A stretch of DNA of 64,000 nucleotides from Hydnum rufescens UP504 (GCA_014904985.1 MU129083.1:62001-126000), one strand, 5' to 3'. Shown: positions 23,876 to 37,929, counted from the first letter of the stretch. Numbers and translations are program-made. The notes: generated by a model from the sequence alone, not told the origin.

Positions 23876-25680
23876 TTAAAGAGATGTACCAAACCTTTCG
23901 TTCTCACTGAATCCGTGCTTATCAGCCCCAACTGCAGCCATGAAGCCTATCGAATTGTTACGGTTTCGGAGGTGTTCCCTTCGTAGATTGTATCGATAGG
24001 TTTTATGTTCATGGTGTCTGTCCATATTGCTGATGTGTTCGCGGGATCCGAGTGTGACTACACGGCTCGTGTCGGATAAGAATACCTCATAGATCCTGCG
24101 GTAACGAATGTCGAATAAATAAATAAATAAATTGCGAGGGGAGAAAACGAGAGGAAAACACTTGCGTTGCGGCAATCAACGTGGACAAGAGAGAGGTCAG
24201 GGCGGATATGAAAACGTAATAGCCTCCCCAACCCTTGGTCCCCCATATCAGGATTGTGGCAAGTCGTGCACCTGAAAAACCAGTAAATAACATACAATTG
24301 TCCCGAGAGAGCGCCGGAGGCCATACCGAGGTCACGGGCAGTGTTAGTCGCAACAGTGGCGGGGGCGAAACCCTAAGCACATGTAAATAGATATCAGGCA
24401 GACCCACAAACAGAATTGGGAGATATGACCCACCCAAATCATAGCGGTGTAGGCGAAACCAATCAAGGGTCCAATGGTGCAAGGAAGCACGAAAATATTG
24501 GAAGGATCCAGGACCCCCAAATAACAAAACCAAGAAAAATATCCTACCAAATCGATAGGACCGATCAGGAAGACAAAATGGAGTACAGCAAGTACAATGC
24601 GTACCACAAAAAATTCGTTTAAAAATACCCACTGCAGTGGGACAGTGGGACTAGGATACTGCAGGTCGAATAGGGGGTCTGAGGCACCCATGCATGACTT
24701 TTAGAATGATGGAACACTCACAACCGATATTATTCCTGCAGTTCCCACGGCCGAGAATATTTCAGCGGCTTTCCCCTCCTTGATCAAAGTCGCATCCAGG
24801 TCCTAAACCAACGACTCAGTTGCCGGCAGGACAAATACGCCTCTAGAGGTTGGGGTTTACCAGAATGTATGGGTAATATTGGATGTAGACGAGGAGTGAG
24901 GCAACAAAGGCACCCATTGTTTGGGCAAGGATGTACCGGGGCACTTTGGTCCAGGGGAAGTCTGGAGGATAGCGTTCCTTACAGTGAATCTTCAGGATAT
25001 GAGTATGAAAGAAGACTTGCCTCGCCAGACGGCGAACGTGAGAGTTACGGCCGGATTGAAGTGTCCTCCGGAGGTCATGGCGCAGATAGTAATCGAAAAA
25101 GTGATACCGAGGCCTGACGTAGTCTTAATATCAGAGGCACTCCGAGTGTACTCTTCAAAATTTTCTCACCATAGCCCAGTCCAACCTGTAACAGGCCTTG
25201 AGAATGACAAAGAAGACGGGGTCGGTCCAAGAGCCTGAGTGGAAGGGAGGAAACTCACTTCCAAGTGCCGGCTGGTTCGTCAAGATGCCAATGTTCAGTG
25301 AAGCCGTGGCGCCCATGCCGGCATAACAATAGCTTTGCTCGGAGTATCAAGCGGGAGAGGATTAGGAATAGGGAACATTACTGACCAGAACACTTACAAG
25401 AAGACACCGAAGAACTCTGCGACTACCTCTTGTATCCAGAGGGGACGCCAATGTTCCCAACTGTGGAACCAGCCTGAGGGTGAGAACAATGAGTTCTGTG
25501 GCAAAAAGATGCGAGGAATTTATTTACCAGGTCTGGGGATAATATCTAGGGCGTGGAGAGTTGGGGGGAGGGCGTGCGAGTTTATTTCCGCCCCGCTTAT
25601 TCCCAGAGGGATAGGTGAATGGTAAGGAGGTGGATTCTGAAGCAAATAGCTTACCTAAGATTATTTTTCTCGCCCGACAT
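23876..25680 (-). pseudogene. Aquaporin / MIP-family copy 2 (inverted paralogue, apparent frame break)
   Basis: An inverted paralogue of the aquaporin at 929-2710 with the same exon plan. The start is MSGEKNNLR. Exons encode WFHSWEHWRPLWIQEVV, YAGMGATASLNIGI, TSGGHFNPAVTLTFAVWRG, LNEFFV, DIFLGFVIW, LDPSNIF, ATVATNTARDLG and a tail ending NERFGTSL. It keeps the conventional first NPA box with TSGG. Relative to copy 1 it lacks one base in the G run at about 24514-24518, between DIFLGFVIW and VLDPSNIF, which breaks the frame. The exon 1-exon 2 junction is also one base out of phase with consensus sites. If the G-run length is a base-calling error the gene may be functional; the pseudogene label is tentative. 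Confidence 0.6.
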
Positions 25681-26530
25681 TTTGGAGGAGACAGCAGGGG
25701 GTCCAGCTGTGGTGCGTGGTTTATGAGGGATTGGTGGATGCGGAATCTTTGAATGTAGGTGGCCTAAAGATGTTCCTGGTGTTTCCCCGCCCCATGGATT
25801 CCGATATCATTCACTCAACTGATACCGCACGCGCCAATGATGGCAATACCATAGTCAACTTCAGTTACTTGGCTCAACAGCCTCTTTAATCCGCCCGCCG
25901 GAGCCAGAATTTGAAATACGAGATTACCACCGACTTCGATTCCGTCGCAGGCTCGTCCGCATGCCAACTGTCCCTCGTACCACGGGGTTCCACCAGCACG
26001 AGAGGCTTGAAGGACCCAAACCCTTCTCATCGGTGCGTTGCGGCTTGAGACTGGGCGGCAGAGATTAGGCTGATAATTTGGGTGGGACTCCCGATTCAAT
26101 GTTTGCCCACGTTTCAGATTGGTTTACGAGGCATCACACCATTTCCCTCACGACCCAATTTGTGTTTCCTATTCAGAATCGAAGTGTTCGCTTTGAATCT
26201 CGGTGATATTGAGCCATCCTCAATGCAGCGTTGTTGGCCATTTCCCCCGGGTCCAGTTCCCAACATAGAGTAGTCAGAGAGCGAACATTTAACCCTTGGT
26301 ATTCTGGCCAAATCGAGATCGGGTGTTGCACGGAGCGCGGCTTAGATCTTCGCTCGGATCCAACCTGTAAGGAACGGTGTCGCTCCTTCTCGCGTGGATT
26401 AAGACTCTTGTGAAAGTTCTAATCTTGCAAGGATGTGGATTTGGAGACTTGATGTTCGTGGCATGCCGCTCTTATGTAATCGACGACAATTTTTTAGCAC
26501 AGCCACATATTGACGAAAACATTGTGAAAA
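25681..26530. other. Aquaporin 2 upstream region, then unassigned sequence
   Basis: The first ~100 bases are the divergent counterpart of the aquaporin 1 upstream region. The rest contains short open frames on both strands (for example 25815-26099, minus, ending EVDYGIAIIGACGIS) with no recognisable family. Confidence 0.4.
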
Positions 26531-27817
26531 ATGGGTTACACTCTGTGTGTGCTCGGTGGGGATTCTATGGTACCAACCATCAGTAATAATGCTCATGTTG
26601 TTCCCAGGCTGTGGTACAATGGGGATCGCCATCCTCTCTGGTGTTCTTTCTAGTCTCGAAGACCTCAATTCACAGCAGCATGGTATCAAGCGATATCCTA
26701 ACTCGACCTCTGGGAACTCCACCCCAGCTTCATCGTATATGCCCGGCATGTCTGAGGATTGCTTCCCTTCCCGATTCCTTGCCTGTGTTAGCCGGCGCGA
26801 AAGTGCACAGAAACTGCAACGACTGTTCGCCAAGAACTTTGGGGAGCGAGGCGAAAGAATCGAGTTCTTTGCCGGCGAAAATTTGCGTGCCGTGAGGGAG
26901 AGTGACGTGGTATTACTCTGGTGTGTATTTCATGTATTATCGCTCCAGTGGGGTGTGCGCGTTTGGCCGATCGCATGTGGTGTATTTTGTAGTTGCAAAC
27001 CCCAACTCGTCGAATCGATACTGTGCGCAGAAGGAATGAAAGACGCGCTTCAAAACCGACTGTTAATCAGCATACTCGCTGGTGTGACCATCAACCAGTT
27101 CACTAAGTGGCTACATCCCAGTACCAAGGTTATCCGAGCTATGCCCAACACGCCATCGAAAGTAGATATTCATCTTTCATCATCATACCTGTTCCTGCCA
27201 CATACTACCCATTAATTTTTTTATGTATAAGATCCGTGAGGGAATGACTGTCGTCTCGCCGCTCCCAGAAGGATGCGAGCGGGAAAGAGAAATCATCCTC
27301 GGCATTTTCTCTTCCATCGGTTTGTGTCGATTCCTCGCCGAAAAGCATTTCGATGCATGCACTGCGCTGTGCGGATCCGGACCGGCCTTCGTTTGCGTTG
27401 CACTGGAGGCACTCGCAGATGGCGGTGTCATGATGGGTCTTCCACGGGCAGAGGCACTGGAACTTGCAGCGCAAAGTGAATAGCTTTTTTTTTTCGCTCC
27501 ACCGGTCGTCCCGGCGCTCCTGACTTCTTGAAATTCCCCTTTTTAGCTCTCCAAGGAACCGCTCGCATGGTCCTGCAGACCGGGGTACATCCCGCCGCTA
27601 TAAAAGATTCCGTTACGAGTACGTCTCTAGTCCACTTGAGCGATCCATGAGAATAATGCTTACTCTATGTGCTCTGTGAACAGCTCCTGGCGGGTGCACG
27701 ATTGCCGGACTCCTCTCTCTGGAAGACGGACGTATCCGCTCCACGATCGCGCGTGCAATTCAAGTTGCAACAGAGAAAGCGCACGATCTTGGGCAACCGC
27801 AGAAAGCAGAGGCTTAA
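26531..27817 (+). CDS. PRO3: Pyrroline-5-carboxylate reductase
   Basis: Catalyses the last step of proline synthesis, reducing pyrroline-5-carboxylate with NAD(P)H. The short first exon MGYTLCVLG joins CGTMGIAILSGVLSSL to form the Rossmann dinucleotide-binding motif. Later exons encode ILAGVTINQF, KVIRAMPNTPSK, GMTVVSPLPEGC, the signature LCGSGPAFVCVALEALADGG, LQGTARMVLQTG, and PGGCTIAGLLSLEDG, ending GQPQKAEA. Two residues split by introns are restored in frame. Six exons, typical length of about 290-300 residues. Start chosen because exon 1 is the only ATG giving the conserved MGYTL-VLGCG N-terminus. Confidence 0.92.
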
Positions 27818-28354
27818 AAAAGGAAGTTAAGATTCATACAGTACTTATAAGCAGAAAGAGGAAGGCACTAGATAATGGGATACCGACTCTTTTGTTGTGA
27901 CCTGACATGGATAAGTGATCAACACGAAGCAAGGGGGAGATAGCCCAGATTTAGGCTACCAGAAACATTCTACTCGGGCCACCAGGGTGGGAGTCTCATG
28001 TTCGGCACTGCTGAGTGATGGGCGGCTGATGGTGCACTTGTATAACGATTGGGAACGCAAAACATGGCTTCACATCCGGTAACGGCAAGAAGAACACAAG
28101 CGAGTAAATCGTACTAGGTTGACTGCGGCCGTTACATAATAAGGGGGATATAAAGAACAGCTTCCGGAGGTAACCGTCTTCCAAGTTGCAACAACACCTA
28201 GTGCGTAGTCCTTCCTCTCGAGACGAGACGTCGCCGGCTTGCCAAGTACTAATTCATTCCCCCATGCAGCACATTACAAACCATCGTATCTTGAGTACGT
28301 CGTATGCCACTTATCGAAAGTGGCGCACTTATCTGACTCTGAGCCTACCGCAGA
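27818..28354. other. 3' region of P5CR and promoter of polyubiquitin
   Basis: No gene recognised. The region just before 28355 contains two CTCTCGAGACGAGACG-like direct or inverted pieces and short pyrimidine tracts, as expected for a strongly expressed fungal promoter; no specific element can be named. Confidence 0.4.
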
Positions 28355-30264
<1,910 letters not shown>

Positions 30265-30551
30265 TCGGATACGCCTTTGTGTCCATACCCTCTATCAATT
30301 CAAGTCATATTCTTTCAAATCACTCTAAATATTACTGTTGTTTTTCTCTCTATTGTTCAAGTGTGATATCTACCCATACTGTACTGTATGCACCCTCTGG
30401 CTTGTCGTTGTCGAAGACAGCGAGACCACACCTAGGCCTGGAACTCTCAAGAGGGATGAGTTACAAATCACATTGACATGAAAGTCGGGGAATCCATCTT
30501 AGACACCCCTGCGTACTGCACAAAACTATTTCCCTAGTTCCCCAAGTCCTG
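30265..30551 (+). other. Polyubiquitin 3' UTR region (donor of the 34.6-kb duplicate)
   Basis: Sequence TCAATTCAAGTCATATTC onward to about 30420 recurs at 34604-34780. No gene here. Confidence 0.6.
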
Positions 30552-32362
30552 CTATCCCCGGAGACGCCTGGTAGCAAAATTGTTCTCGATATCATCAAGC
30601 TCGGAATCTAAACCGACCTTAACTTCGGTAGTATCAGGGAGGTCACTGGCAGTGCTGGAGATCGAGCCCGATGGAGAACTCATTTGGCTGCGCATGGCGG
30701 GGAAGCCTATGTTCTGCACAACCGAGAGCACGACTCGATCCAATTCATGAACCAGTTCACTTTCCAGGGCCAGAGCATCGTCCACTGTGACGCCAACTGG
30801 CGGCAACGCCCAAGGGAAGATTTGGCCATGCGATCGTGGAATATCGAATATGATCTCTGGGTGGGTAAGATGCAGACGTTTAGCGAGCCGAGCACAACAC
30901 CAGCAGCACTTCTTGCCAACTCCAATGGTCGGAAGCGTCGCAAGCCTCTACATAGGGATCTCTTGATCAAAAATTGCGATCAGTTCAGCTATTGGAAATA
31001 ATACAACCTTGAACAGCTCCGTTGCTTTCGTCAGGCAATTCGGGAGCGGCTCCACATCGACGACGGTAGATAATGAGTCCCATCAGGGACGCCTCACAAC
31101 GCAGTGTGCTAGTAAAACAAGTTTTAGCCTTAAGCTTATCCTTAACCTGTTGCATCAGCGTAGCACGTCGATTAGGCTCTTCAATGCCCAAAGCGTGGAG
31201 TGCCTTGACAATTGCTGGCTCGAGAATGGGATCCATTGGTGCCTAGGCGCGATGGGAGACGGGTGCGGGAGTGATGAGCATGGTGAGCGATATCTCACCC
31301 ATATGCCATTGTACATCCTTGTGCACATACTGGGTAGCACGATGCCAGGCCACGGCATTGCCCAGATACCGTGGCACTGATCCCGAAATATTCACACCAG
31401 GAAGTCCAGGGGTATCTTTATCGTCCACATCATCTACCTCACAGCTAGTATGAGAGACATTCAGTCAAAGTCGAAATAATTCTGGCGCACCTGGAGCCGA
31501 ACGAATGCGATCTGAGCTCAACAGCATATGCATAGAAGGCAAATCGAATACATCGCCGAGAGGGAGAGCCATGATGACCAGCAATAGTGATAGAGCCGTA
31601 TCAAGAGAACTGAGCCGAAGACCATCAATCTTGGGAGTCACGGGGCCAACGTTACTGACAGTGCGAATTCGACAGTTACGAACGGAGGTTTTGGCAAGAA
31701 CTAGGTAAAGGCGATGGAGGTGAATCCACTGGGGGGCAGTTTCAGGAGTCCATTGACAGTAATTTCCGATCATTGAGGCCGGCCGGTTAAGAAGAGATTG
31801 ACGGTGAGGTTCTGGCACCAGTACTTGTTTGGGTTCAAAGGTCTCGCCGGGAAGCAGTCTCCAGTCACCTAGGATCTCTTCGAGAGGCCTGCGGAACTGA
31901 TATTGGTCCGCATCCAAACGATGCGCAATCTTGGCCAAGCAGGACCGCAAGACGAATTGACGGAATGGACGGAAATTCGTTGAGGGCGAGGCGCGAAGGT
32001 CTCGGATGGCGGCCAGAATGTCCTAGGCGTGCTGAAGAAGGCCCTCGTCGTTCCTCACAAGGTCGTCCCTGAAAGAGCAGGTAGTCAGACAAAGCAGATT
32101 ATCCATACGTCATAGAATCTACCGTTCAACAAGCTTTGTCAAGGTAGTTTCGCTCGGCTGGATAGTTTGGATCTGGAACACATCGGTGGAGTCAGGGGAG
32201 GCATTTTGGGTGACAATGGCCTCAATGCTGTACGACTCGTCAGGGGAGTGATCGATCGTATCGGGGGTCCCCGATGCTGTAAGTTGGGGGTCCTGAGAGA
32301 TCAAGCTGCCCGCCACTGCCACGACTCTCCTCCCAGACCCCTTTGCCTTATTGTCAGAGTCC
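30552..32362 (-). pseudogene. OTT_1508-type deaminase-like paralogue A, 5'-truncated, catalytic His replaced
   Basis: Inverted relative to paralogues B and C, with the same exon blocks: TDVFQIQTIQPSETTL, a HRLDADQ and WTPETAPQWIHL block, LRCEASLMGL, then VGKKCCWCCARLAKRL and PPVGVTVDDALALESEL, ending TRRLRG. Homology to the other copies stops abruptly at 32362, inside the first exon just after the counterpart of GACTCTGATAATAAGG, so the N-terminal ~60 residues and start codon are missing. At the predicted zinc-binding site the other copies read HCEASLMGL; here the His is Arg (RCE). Only 29 bases separate the break from the ATG of copy B on the other strand. Almost certainly non-functional as a deaminase. 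Confidence 0.75.
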
Positions 32363-32391
32363 CAGGTGGAATTAGAAACTTGGCGGACACC

Positions 32392-34407
32392 ATGTCGAAC
32401 TCAAACAGTCTCCATGAGATCGGCCTGCGGATTCATACTCTTTCTACCGTTCTCTCTGTTCTTTCCCGACAAGTAGAAGTGCCAGACTTATCTCCAAGCT
32501 TTCATGGTTCCCCGACATTGCAGGCTTGCAATCACTTCGCCACCCTCCTGACTCGGGGATCTGAGGACTCTGATAATAAGGGAAAGGGGGCTGGGAGGAG
32601 AGCCATAGCAGTGGCAGGCAAATTGACCTCCGAGGTTACCCAGCTTACAGTATCGGGGTTCCTGGATGCGACCGATCACTCCCCTAACGAACCTTTTAAC
32701 GTTGAGGGGATTACCCCCCAAAATGCCTCGCCCGACTCCATCGATGTGTTCCAGATCCAAACCATCCAGCCGAGTGAAACTACCTTGGCAAAGCTTGGCG
32801 AACGGTAGATTCTATGACGTATGGATAATCTGCTTTGTCTGACTACCTGCTCTTTCAGGGATGACCCTGTGAAGAATGACGAGGGACTGCTTCAGTACAC
32901 CCAGGACCTTCTGGCCGCTATCCGAGACCTTCGCACCTCGCCCTCATCGAATTTCGTTCCATTTCGTCGGTTCGTCTTGCGGTCCTGCTTGGCCAACATT
33001 GGGCATCGTTTGGATGCGGATCAATATCTGTTCCCCCGGGCTCTCGAAGACATCCTAGGTGACTGGAGACCTCTCCCTGATGAGACGTTCGAACCCAAAC
33101 AGGTACTGGTGGCACAACCTTACCGTCAATCTCTTCTTGACCGGCAGGCCCCAATCATCGGAAATTACTGTCAATGGACTCCCGAAACCGCCCCCCAGTG
33201 GATCCACCTGCTTCGCCTTTACCTAGTTTTCGCCAAAACCTCTGTTCGTCGAATTTGCACTGTCAGTAACACTGGCGGCCTGACTACCAAGATTGATGAT
33301 ATTCGGCTCAGTTATCTTGATAAGGCTCTATCGCTATTGCTGGTCATCATGGCTCTCCCTCTCGGCGATGTATTCGGTTTGTCTTCCATGCGCATGCTGT
33401 TGTCGGGCCAACGTGACTTTCCTTCGGCTCCAGGTGCGCCAGAATGATTTTGACTTTGACTGAATGTCTCTCATACTAACCGTGATGTAGATGATGTGGA
33501 CGATGAAGATGCCCCCGAACTTCCCGGTGCGGATATTTCGAGAGCAGCGTTACGTTATCTCGGCAACGTCGTGGCCTGGCATCGGGCCACCCACTATGTG
33601 CGCAAGGGCGTACGAAAGCATATGGGCGAGATATCGCTCACTATGGTCCTCACTCCCGCATCCGTCTCCCATCGCGCCTACGCACCAATAGACCTCATTG
33701 TCGAGCCAGCAATTGTCAAGGCACTCCGCGCTTGGGGCATTAAAGACACTGGTCTACGTGCCTCGATCATTCAAATGGTTAAGGATAAGCTCGAGGGTAA
33801 AATGCGTTTTACCAACGCGGTCCATTGCGAGGCGTCCCTGATGGGACTAATTGCATCTTCCATCGTCGATGTGGGGCCGCTTCCAGATTACCTGACGAAA
33901 GCAACAGTTCAAAGCACATTCAAGGTTGTATTATTTCCAATAGCTGAACTGTTCGCAATTTTTGATCAAGAGATCCCTCTGTAGAGGCTTGCGACGGAGA
34001 TAGGACTTGCGACCATCGGAGTTGGCAGGAAGTGCTGCTGGTGCTGTGCTTGGCTCGCCAAACGTTTACATCTTGCCCATCCAGAGATCACATTCGATAT
34101 TCCGCAATCACATGGGCAAATCTTCCCTTGGGCGTTGCCGCCAGTTGGCGTCACAGTCGAAGACGCCCTGGCGCTGGAAAGTGAACTGAGTGGTGTCTTG
34201 GATCGAGTCATGATCTCGGTTGTGCAGAAGATATGCATCTCCATCATGCGCACCCAAATGAGTCCTCCATCAGGCTCGATCTCTAGTCCTATAGCCAGTG
34301 ACCTCCCTGAGGCTCCCGAAGTTGGGGCCGCTTTACATACCGTGCTTGACGGTCTCGAGAGCAAGCTCGCTGCCAAGCGTCTCCAGAGACAGCACTTCTC
34401 CAAATAG
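32392..34407 (+). CDS. OTT_1508-type nucleic-acid-deaminase-like protein, paralogue B
   Basis: Four exons (32392-32804, 32859-33433, 33491-33924, 33985-34407) sum to 1,845 nt, giving an intact 614-residue protein beginning MSNSNSLHEIGLRIHTL. The C-terminal third carries the signature expected of the deaminase superfamily: HCEASLMGL (the HxE zinc/proton-shuttle motif) and, after an intron, GVGRKCCWCCAWLAKRL (the CxxC zinc site). This pairing and spacing match the fungal OTT_1508-like deaminase family (Pfam OTT_1508_deam). Such proteins are predicted nucleic-acid deaminases; no substrate is known to me. The N-terminal two thirds (WTPETAPQWIHLLRLYLVF, SVSHRAYAPIDLIVEPAI) is a helical region of unknown role. 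It is the only one of three copies with a clean frame throughout. Confidence 0.75.
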
Positions 34408-34603
34408 GGAAATTCATTTTTTGTAGCTGGTTTTGCGTAGTACGAGATAGATTTCAATATATACTAGGTCTGCACAATCCTAAATTTGAGCTGGCGGAAC
34501 ATTGAATATTTCAGCGCAAGTGCTCATAAATAATATTCTAAATCTAACTGGGATGAATTCATTATTAATAATAATAATATTCTACATATCCACCCCCTCA
34601 CCC

Positions 34604-34780
34604 AGGGTCGCTCTGTAGTCAGATGCGTCTTTGTGTCTCCATACACCCCATCAATTCAAGTCATATTCTTTCAAATCACTCTAAATATTACTATTTCTGT
34701 TGTTCAAGTGTGATATCGACCCACACTGTATATACCCTCTGGCTTGTCGTTGTCATCGAAGACAATTCAGCACAGCCACA
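34604..34780 (+). repeat. Detached copy of the polyubiquitin 3' end and 3' UTR
   Basis: GGGTCGCTCTGTAGTCAGATGCG here corresponds to the last codons, stop and first UTR bases of polyubiquitin (GGTGGCTCCCTGTAG at 30250-30264). Homology continues through TCAATTCAAGTCATATTC and CCCTCTGGCTTGTCGTTGTC to about 34780 (source 30250-30420). No upstream ubiquitin codons remain. It lies immediately upstream of paralogue C. Confidence 0.8.
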
Positions 34781-35131
34781 CCTTCAAGTCACTATAAGAG
34801 TCGGGGAACATGCAAACATGCAGTGTGTTGGGATAGACAAACTCTGCCTGATTACATAATCCATACAATGTATATAGTTCGGTAGTTCCCGATGTTCTAT
34901 GAGGCTTTTCCTCGCCGCTCCAACACAGTGTCAGGGTAACATGAAAGCCTGGAGACAAGTCTGGCGCTTCCAATTGTTGGAAAGGAACAGAGAGAATGGT
35001 AGAGAGTGTACAAATCCGCATCGTGGATGGTCCCTTAGCTGGGCTTACACTCGCGACTCGTGCGACTGCCACTGAGACAGCCGTTCCGGGACTAGAAACT
35101 TTTTGGACACCCTAGCCTCAGCTACGGAACC

Positions 35132-37115
35132 ATGTCAAACAGTCTCCATGAGATCGGCCTGCGGATTCATACTCTTTCTAGCGCTCTCTCTGTTCTTTCC
35201 CGACACGTGGAAATGCCAAACTTGTCTCTAAGCTTTCCTGGTTCCCCAACATTCCAGGCTTGCGATCACTTCGCCACCCTCCTGACTCGGGGATCTGAGG
35301 ACTCTGATAATAAGGGAAAGGGGGCTGGGAGGAGAGCCATAGCAGTGACAGGCAAATTCACCTCCGAGGTCGCCCAGCTTATAGTATCGGGGTTCCTGGA
35401 TGCGACCGATCACTCCCCTAACGAACCTTTTAACGTTGAGGGGGTTACCCTCCAAAATGCCTCGCCCGACTCCACCGATGTGTTCCAGATCCAAACTATC
35501 CAGCCGAGTGAAACTACCTTGGCAAAGCTTGTCGAACGGTAGACTCTATGACGTATGGATAATCTGCTTTGTCTGACTACCTGCTCTTTCAGGGATGACC
35601 CTGTGAGGAATGACGAGGGACTGCTTCAGTACGCCCAGGACCTTCTGGCCGCCATCCGAGACCTTCGCGCCTCGCCCTCATTGAATTTCCGTCCATTCCG
35701 TCGTTTCGTCTTGCGGTCTTGCTTGGCTAAGATTGCGCATCGTTTAGATGCAGATCAACATCTGTTCCGCAAGCCTCTCGAAGAGGTCCTAGGTGGCTGG
35801 AGCGGTACCGGTGGCACAACCTTACCGTCAATCTCTTCTTGACCAGCAGGCCCCAATCATCGGAGATTACTGTCAATGGACTCCCAAAACCGCCCCCCGG
35901 TGGATTCACCTGCTTCGCGTTTACCTAATTCTCGCCAAAACCTCCGTTCGTAGTTGTCGAATTCGCACTCTCAGTAACACTGGCCGCCCGACTACCAAGA
36001 TTGATGATGTTCAGCTCGGTCTTCTTGACGCGGCTCTATCACTATTGCTGGTCATCATGGCACTCCCTCTCGGCGAAGTATTCGCTTTGCCTTCGATGCG
36101 TGTGCTGTTGTTGGGGCAAGGTGACTTTCGTCCGGCGCAAGGTGCGCCAAAATGATTTCGGCTTTGACTGAATGTCTCTCATGCTAGCCGTGATGTAGAT
36201 GATGTGGACGATGAAGATACCCCTGGATTTTCTCGTGCGGACATTTCGGGAGCAGCGTTACGTTATCTAGGCAATGCCGTGGCGTGGCATCGCGCCGCCC
36301 ACTATGTGCGCAAGGGCGTACGAAAGCATATGGGCGAGATATCGCTCACTATGGTCCTCACTCCCGCATCCGTCTCCCATCGCGCCTATGCACCAATGGA
36401 CCTCATTGTCGAGCCAGCAATTGTCAAGGCACTCCGCGGTTTGGGCATTACAGACACTGATCTACGTGCCTCGATCATTCAAATGGTTAAGGATAAGCTC
36501 GAGGGTAAAATGCGTTTTACCGACGCAGTGCATTGCGAGGCGTCCCTGATGGGACTACTTGCATCTTCCGTCGTCGATGTGGGGCCGTTTCCAGATTACC
36601 TGACGAAAGCAACAGTTCAAAGCACATTCAAGGTTGTATTATTTCCCATAGCTGAACTGTTCGCAATTTCTGATTAAGAGATCCCTACGTAGAGGCTTGG
36701 GACGGACACAAGGCTCGCGACCATTGGAGTTGGCAAGAAGTGCTGCTGGTGCTGTGCTTGGCTCGCCAAACGTTTGCATTTTATCCACCCAGAGATCACA
36801 TTCGATATTCCGCAATCACAGGGGCAAATCTTCCCTTGGGCGTTGCCGCCACTTGGGGTCACAGTGGAAGATGCTCTGGCCCTGGAACGTGAACTGGGTG
36901 GTGCATTGAATCGAGTCATGATCTCGGTTGTGCAGGAGATACGCATCGCCATCATGCGCACCCAAATGAGTCCTCCATCGGACTCGATCTCTAGCCCTAT
37001 AGCCAGTGAGCCCCCTGAGGCTCCCGAAGTTAGGGCCGCTTTACATGCCGTGATTGAGGGTATCAAGAGCAATCTCAGTGCCGAGTGTCTCCACAGACAG
37101 GACTTCTCCAAATAG
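35132..37115 (+). pseudogene. OTT_1508-type deaminase-like paralogue C, internal deletion
   Basis: Closely similar to paralogue B across all four exons, with the same introns. It starts MSNSLHEIGLRIHTLSSAL, keeps HCEASLMGL and the CCWCC motif, and ends HRQDFSK. At about 35796, 35 bases present in B (between CTGGAG and TACTGGTGGC) are replaced by CGG, a net loss of 32 bases that shifts the frame in exon 2. I found no splice pair that bypasses the lesion in frame. Unlike other breaks in the window this is not at a homopolymer, so it is probably real. Downstream exons remain open, which suggests the change is recent or that a shorter protein is made. Confidence 0.65.
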
Positions 37116-37929
37116 GGAAATTCATTTTTTGTAGCTGGTTTTGTGTAGTACGCGGGGGTGACTGAGATGGATTTCGATACATACTACAACATATTCTCAG
37201 GTGCAGCGAGTATAAGCCTCTTTATATCTCACTATCTGCAGTTCTCGCATTCGAACAACAATGATCTCCGTGGAACCGCGGAATCATTGATTTCTTCCCC
37301 AATCCAAAGGCCCACGCAAGTGATCGACTGTAAATAGTGCTTTCGATGGAGTAGTGCATAAAGGCTGAGGTGCCTAAGTTTTCGATGAAAAGCCCTATTT
37401 GACGCATTCCAATATTGGTCCGCAACATCCCAGCTATGTGGTGAAACATTTGGATGTGACCGATGTGATGGGAATGCACTATGGGGGATTCTGCTTGGGA
37501 TCCCGAATGAACATCCTCTGCAGTCTAATCCTAGACATGGTCAGATGAAACCACCAATGCAATGCTGTGGTTTTTCATTTTTATTTTCTTGATGTGTCTC
37601 ACGCGAGGTCCCCTTTGTGATTCCTGTCACCGCAGTGAAGCTATGTTTAGAGCAATTTTTGGGTCAAAGTCAGTGAGTTTGCATACATGTTTTTGGCCAA
37701 AATCGGCCTCAAACTCTGTCACCCACCTACGGAAGAGCTCACAGGGGTCTTCATATCGTACCGTAATACGACTTTGACGACACAGCACACATTGGAATTG
37801 AAGAAAGCTATATCCTTTCCGTTCGTTCTGTGACATGCGTGGCCCAGTCAGAATTTTCCTTTTTGGATAATATTCTTACGTCATAGTTTCATATTTGGAT
37901 CCGTGCTCACCACCTTTCTTCTGACAACC
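37116..37929. other. Intergenic, nothing recognised
   Basis: Two short open frames (37222-37479 minus; 37627-37836 minus) have no recognisable family. A regulatory role for the last ~200 bases before 37930 is likely but no element can be named. Confidence 0.4.

Noticed and set aside
32119..32322. Paralogue A as an intact minus-strand deaminase gene
   Set aside because: Homology stops at 32362 with no start exon, and the key His is Arg.
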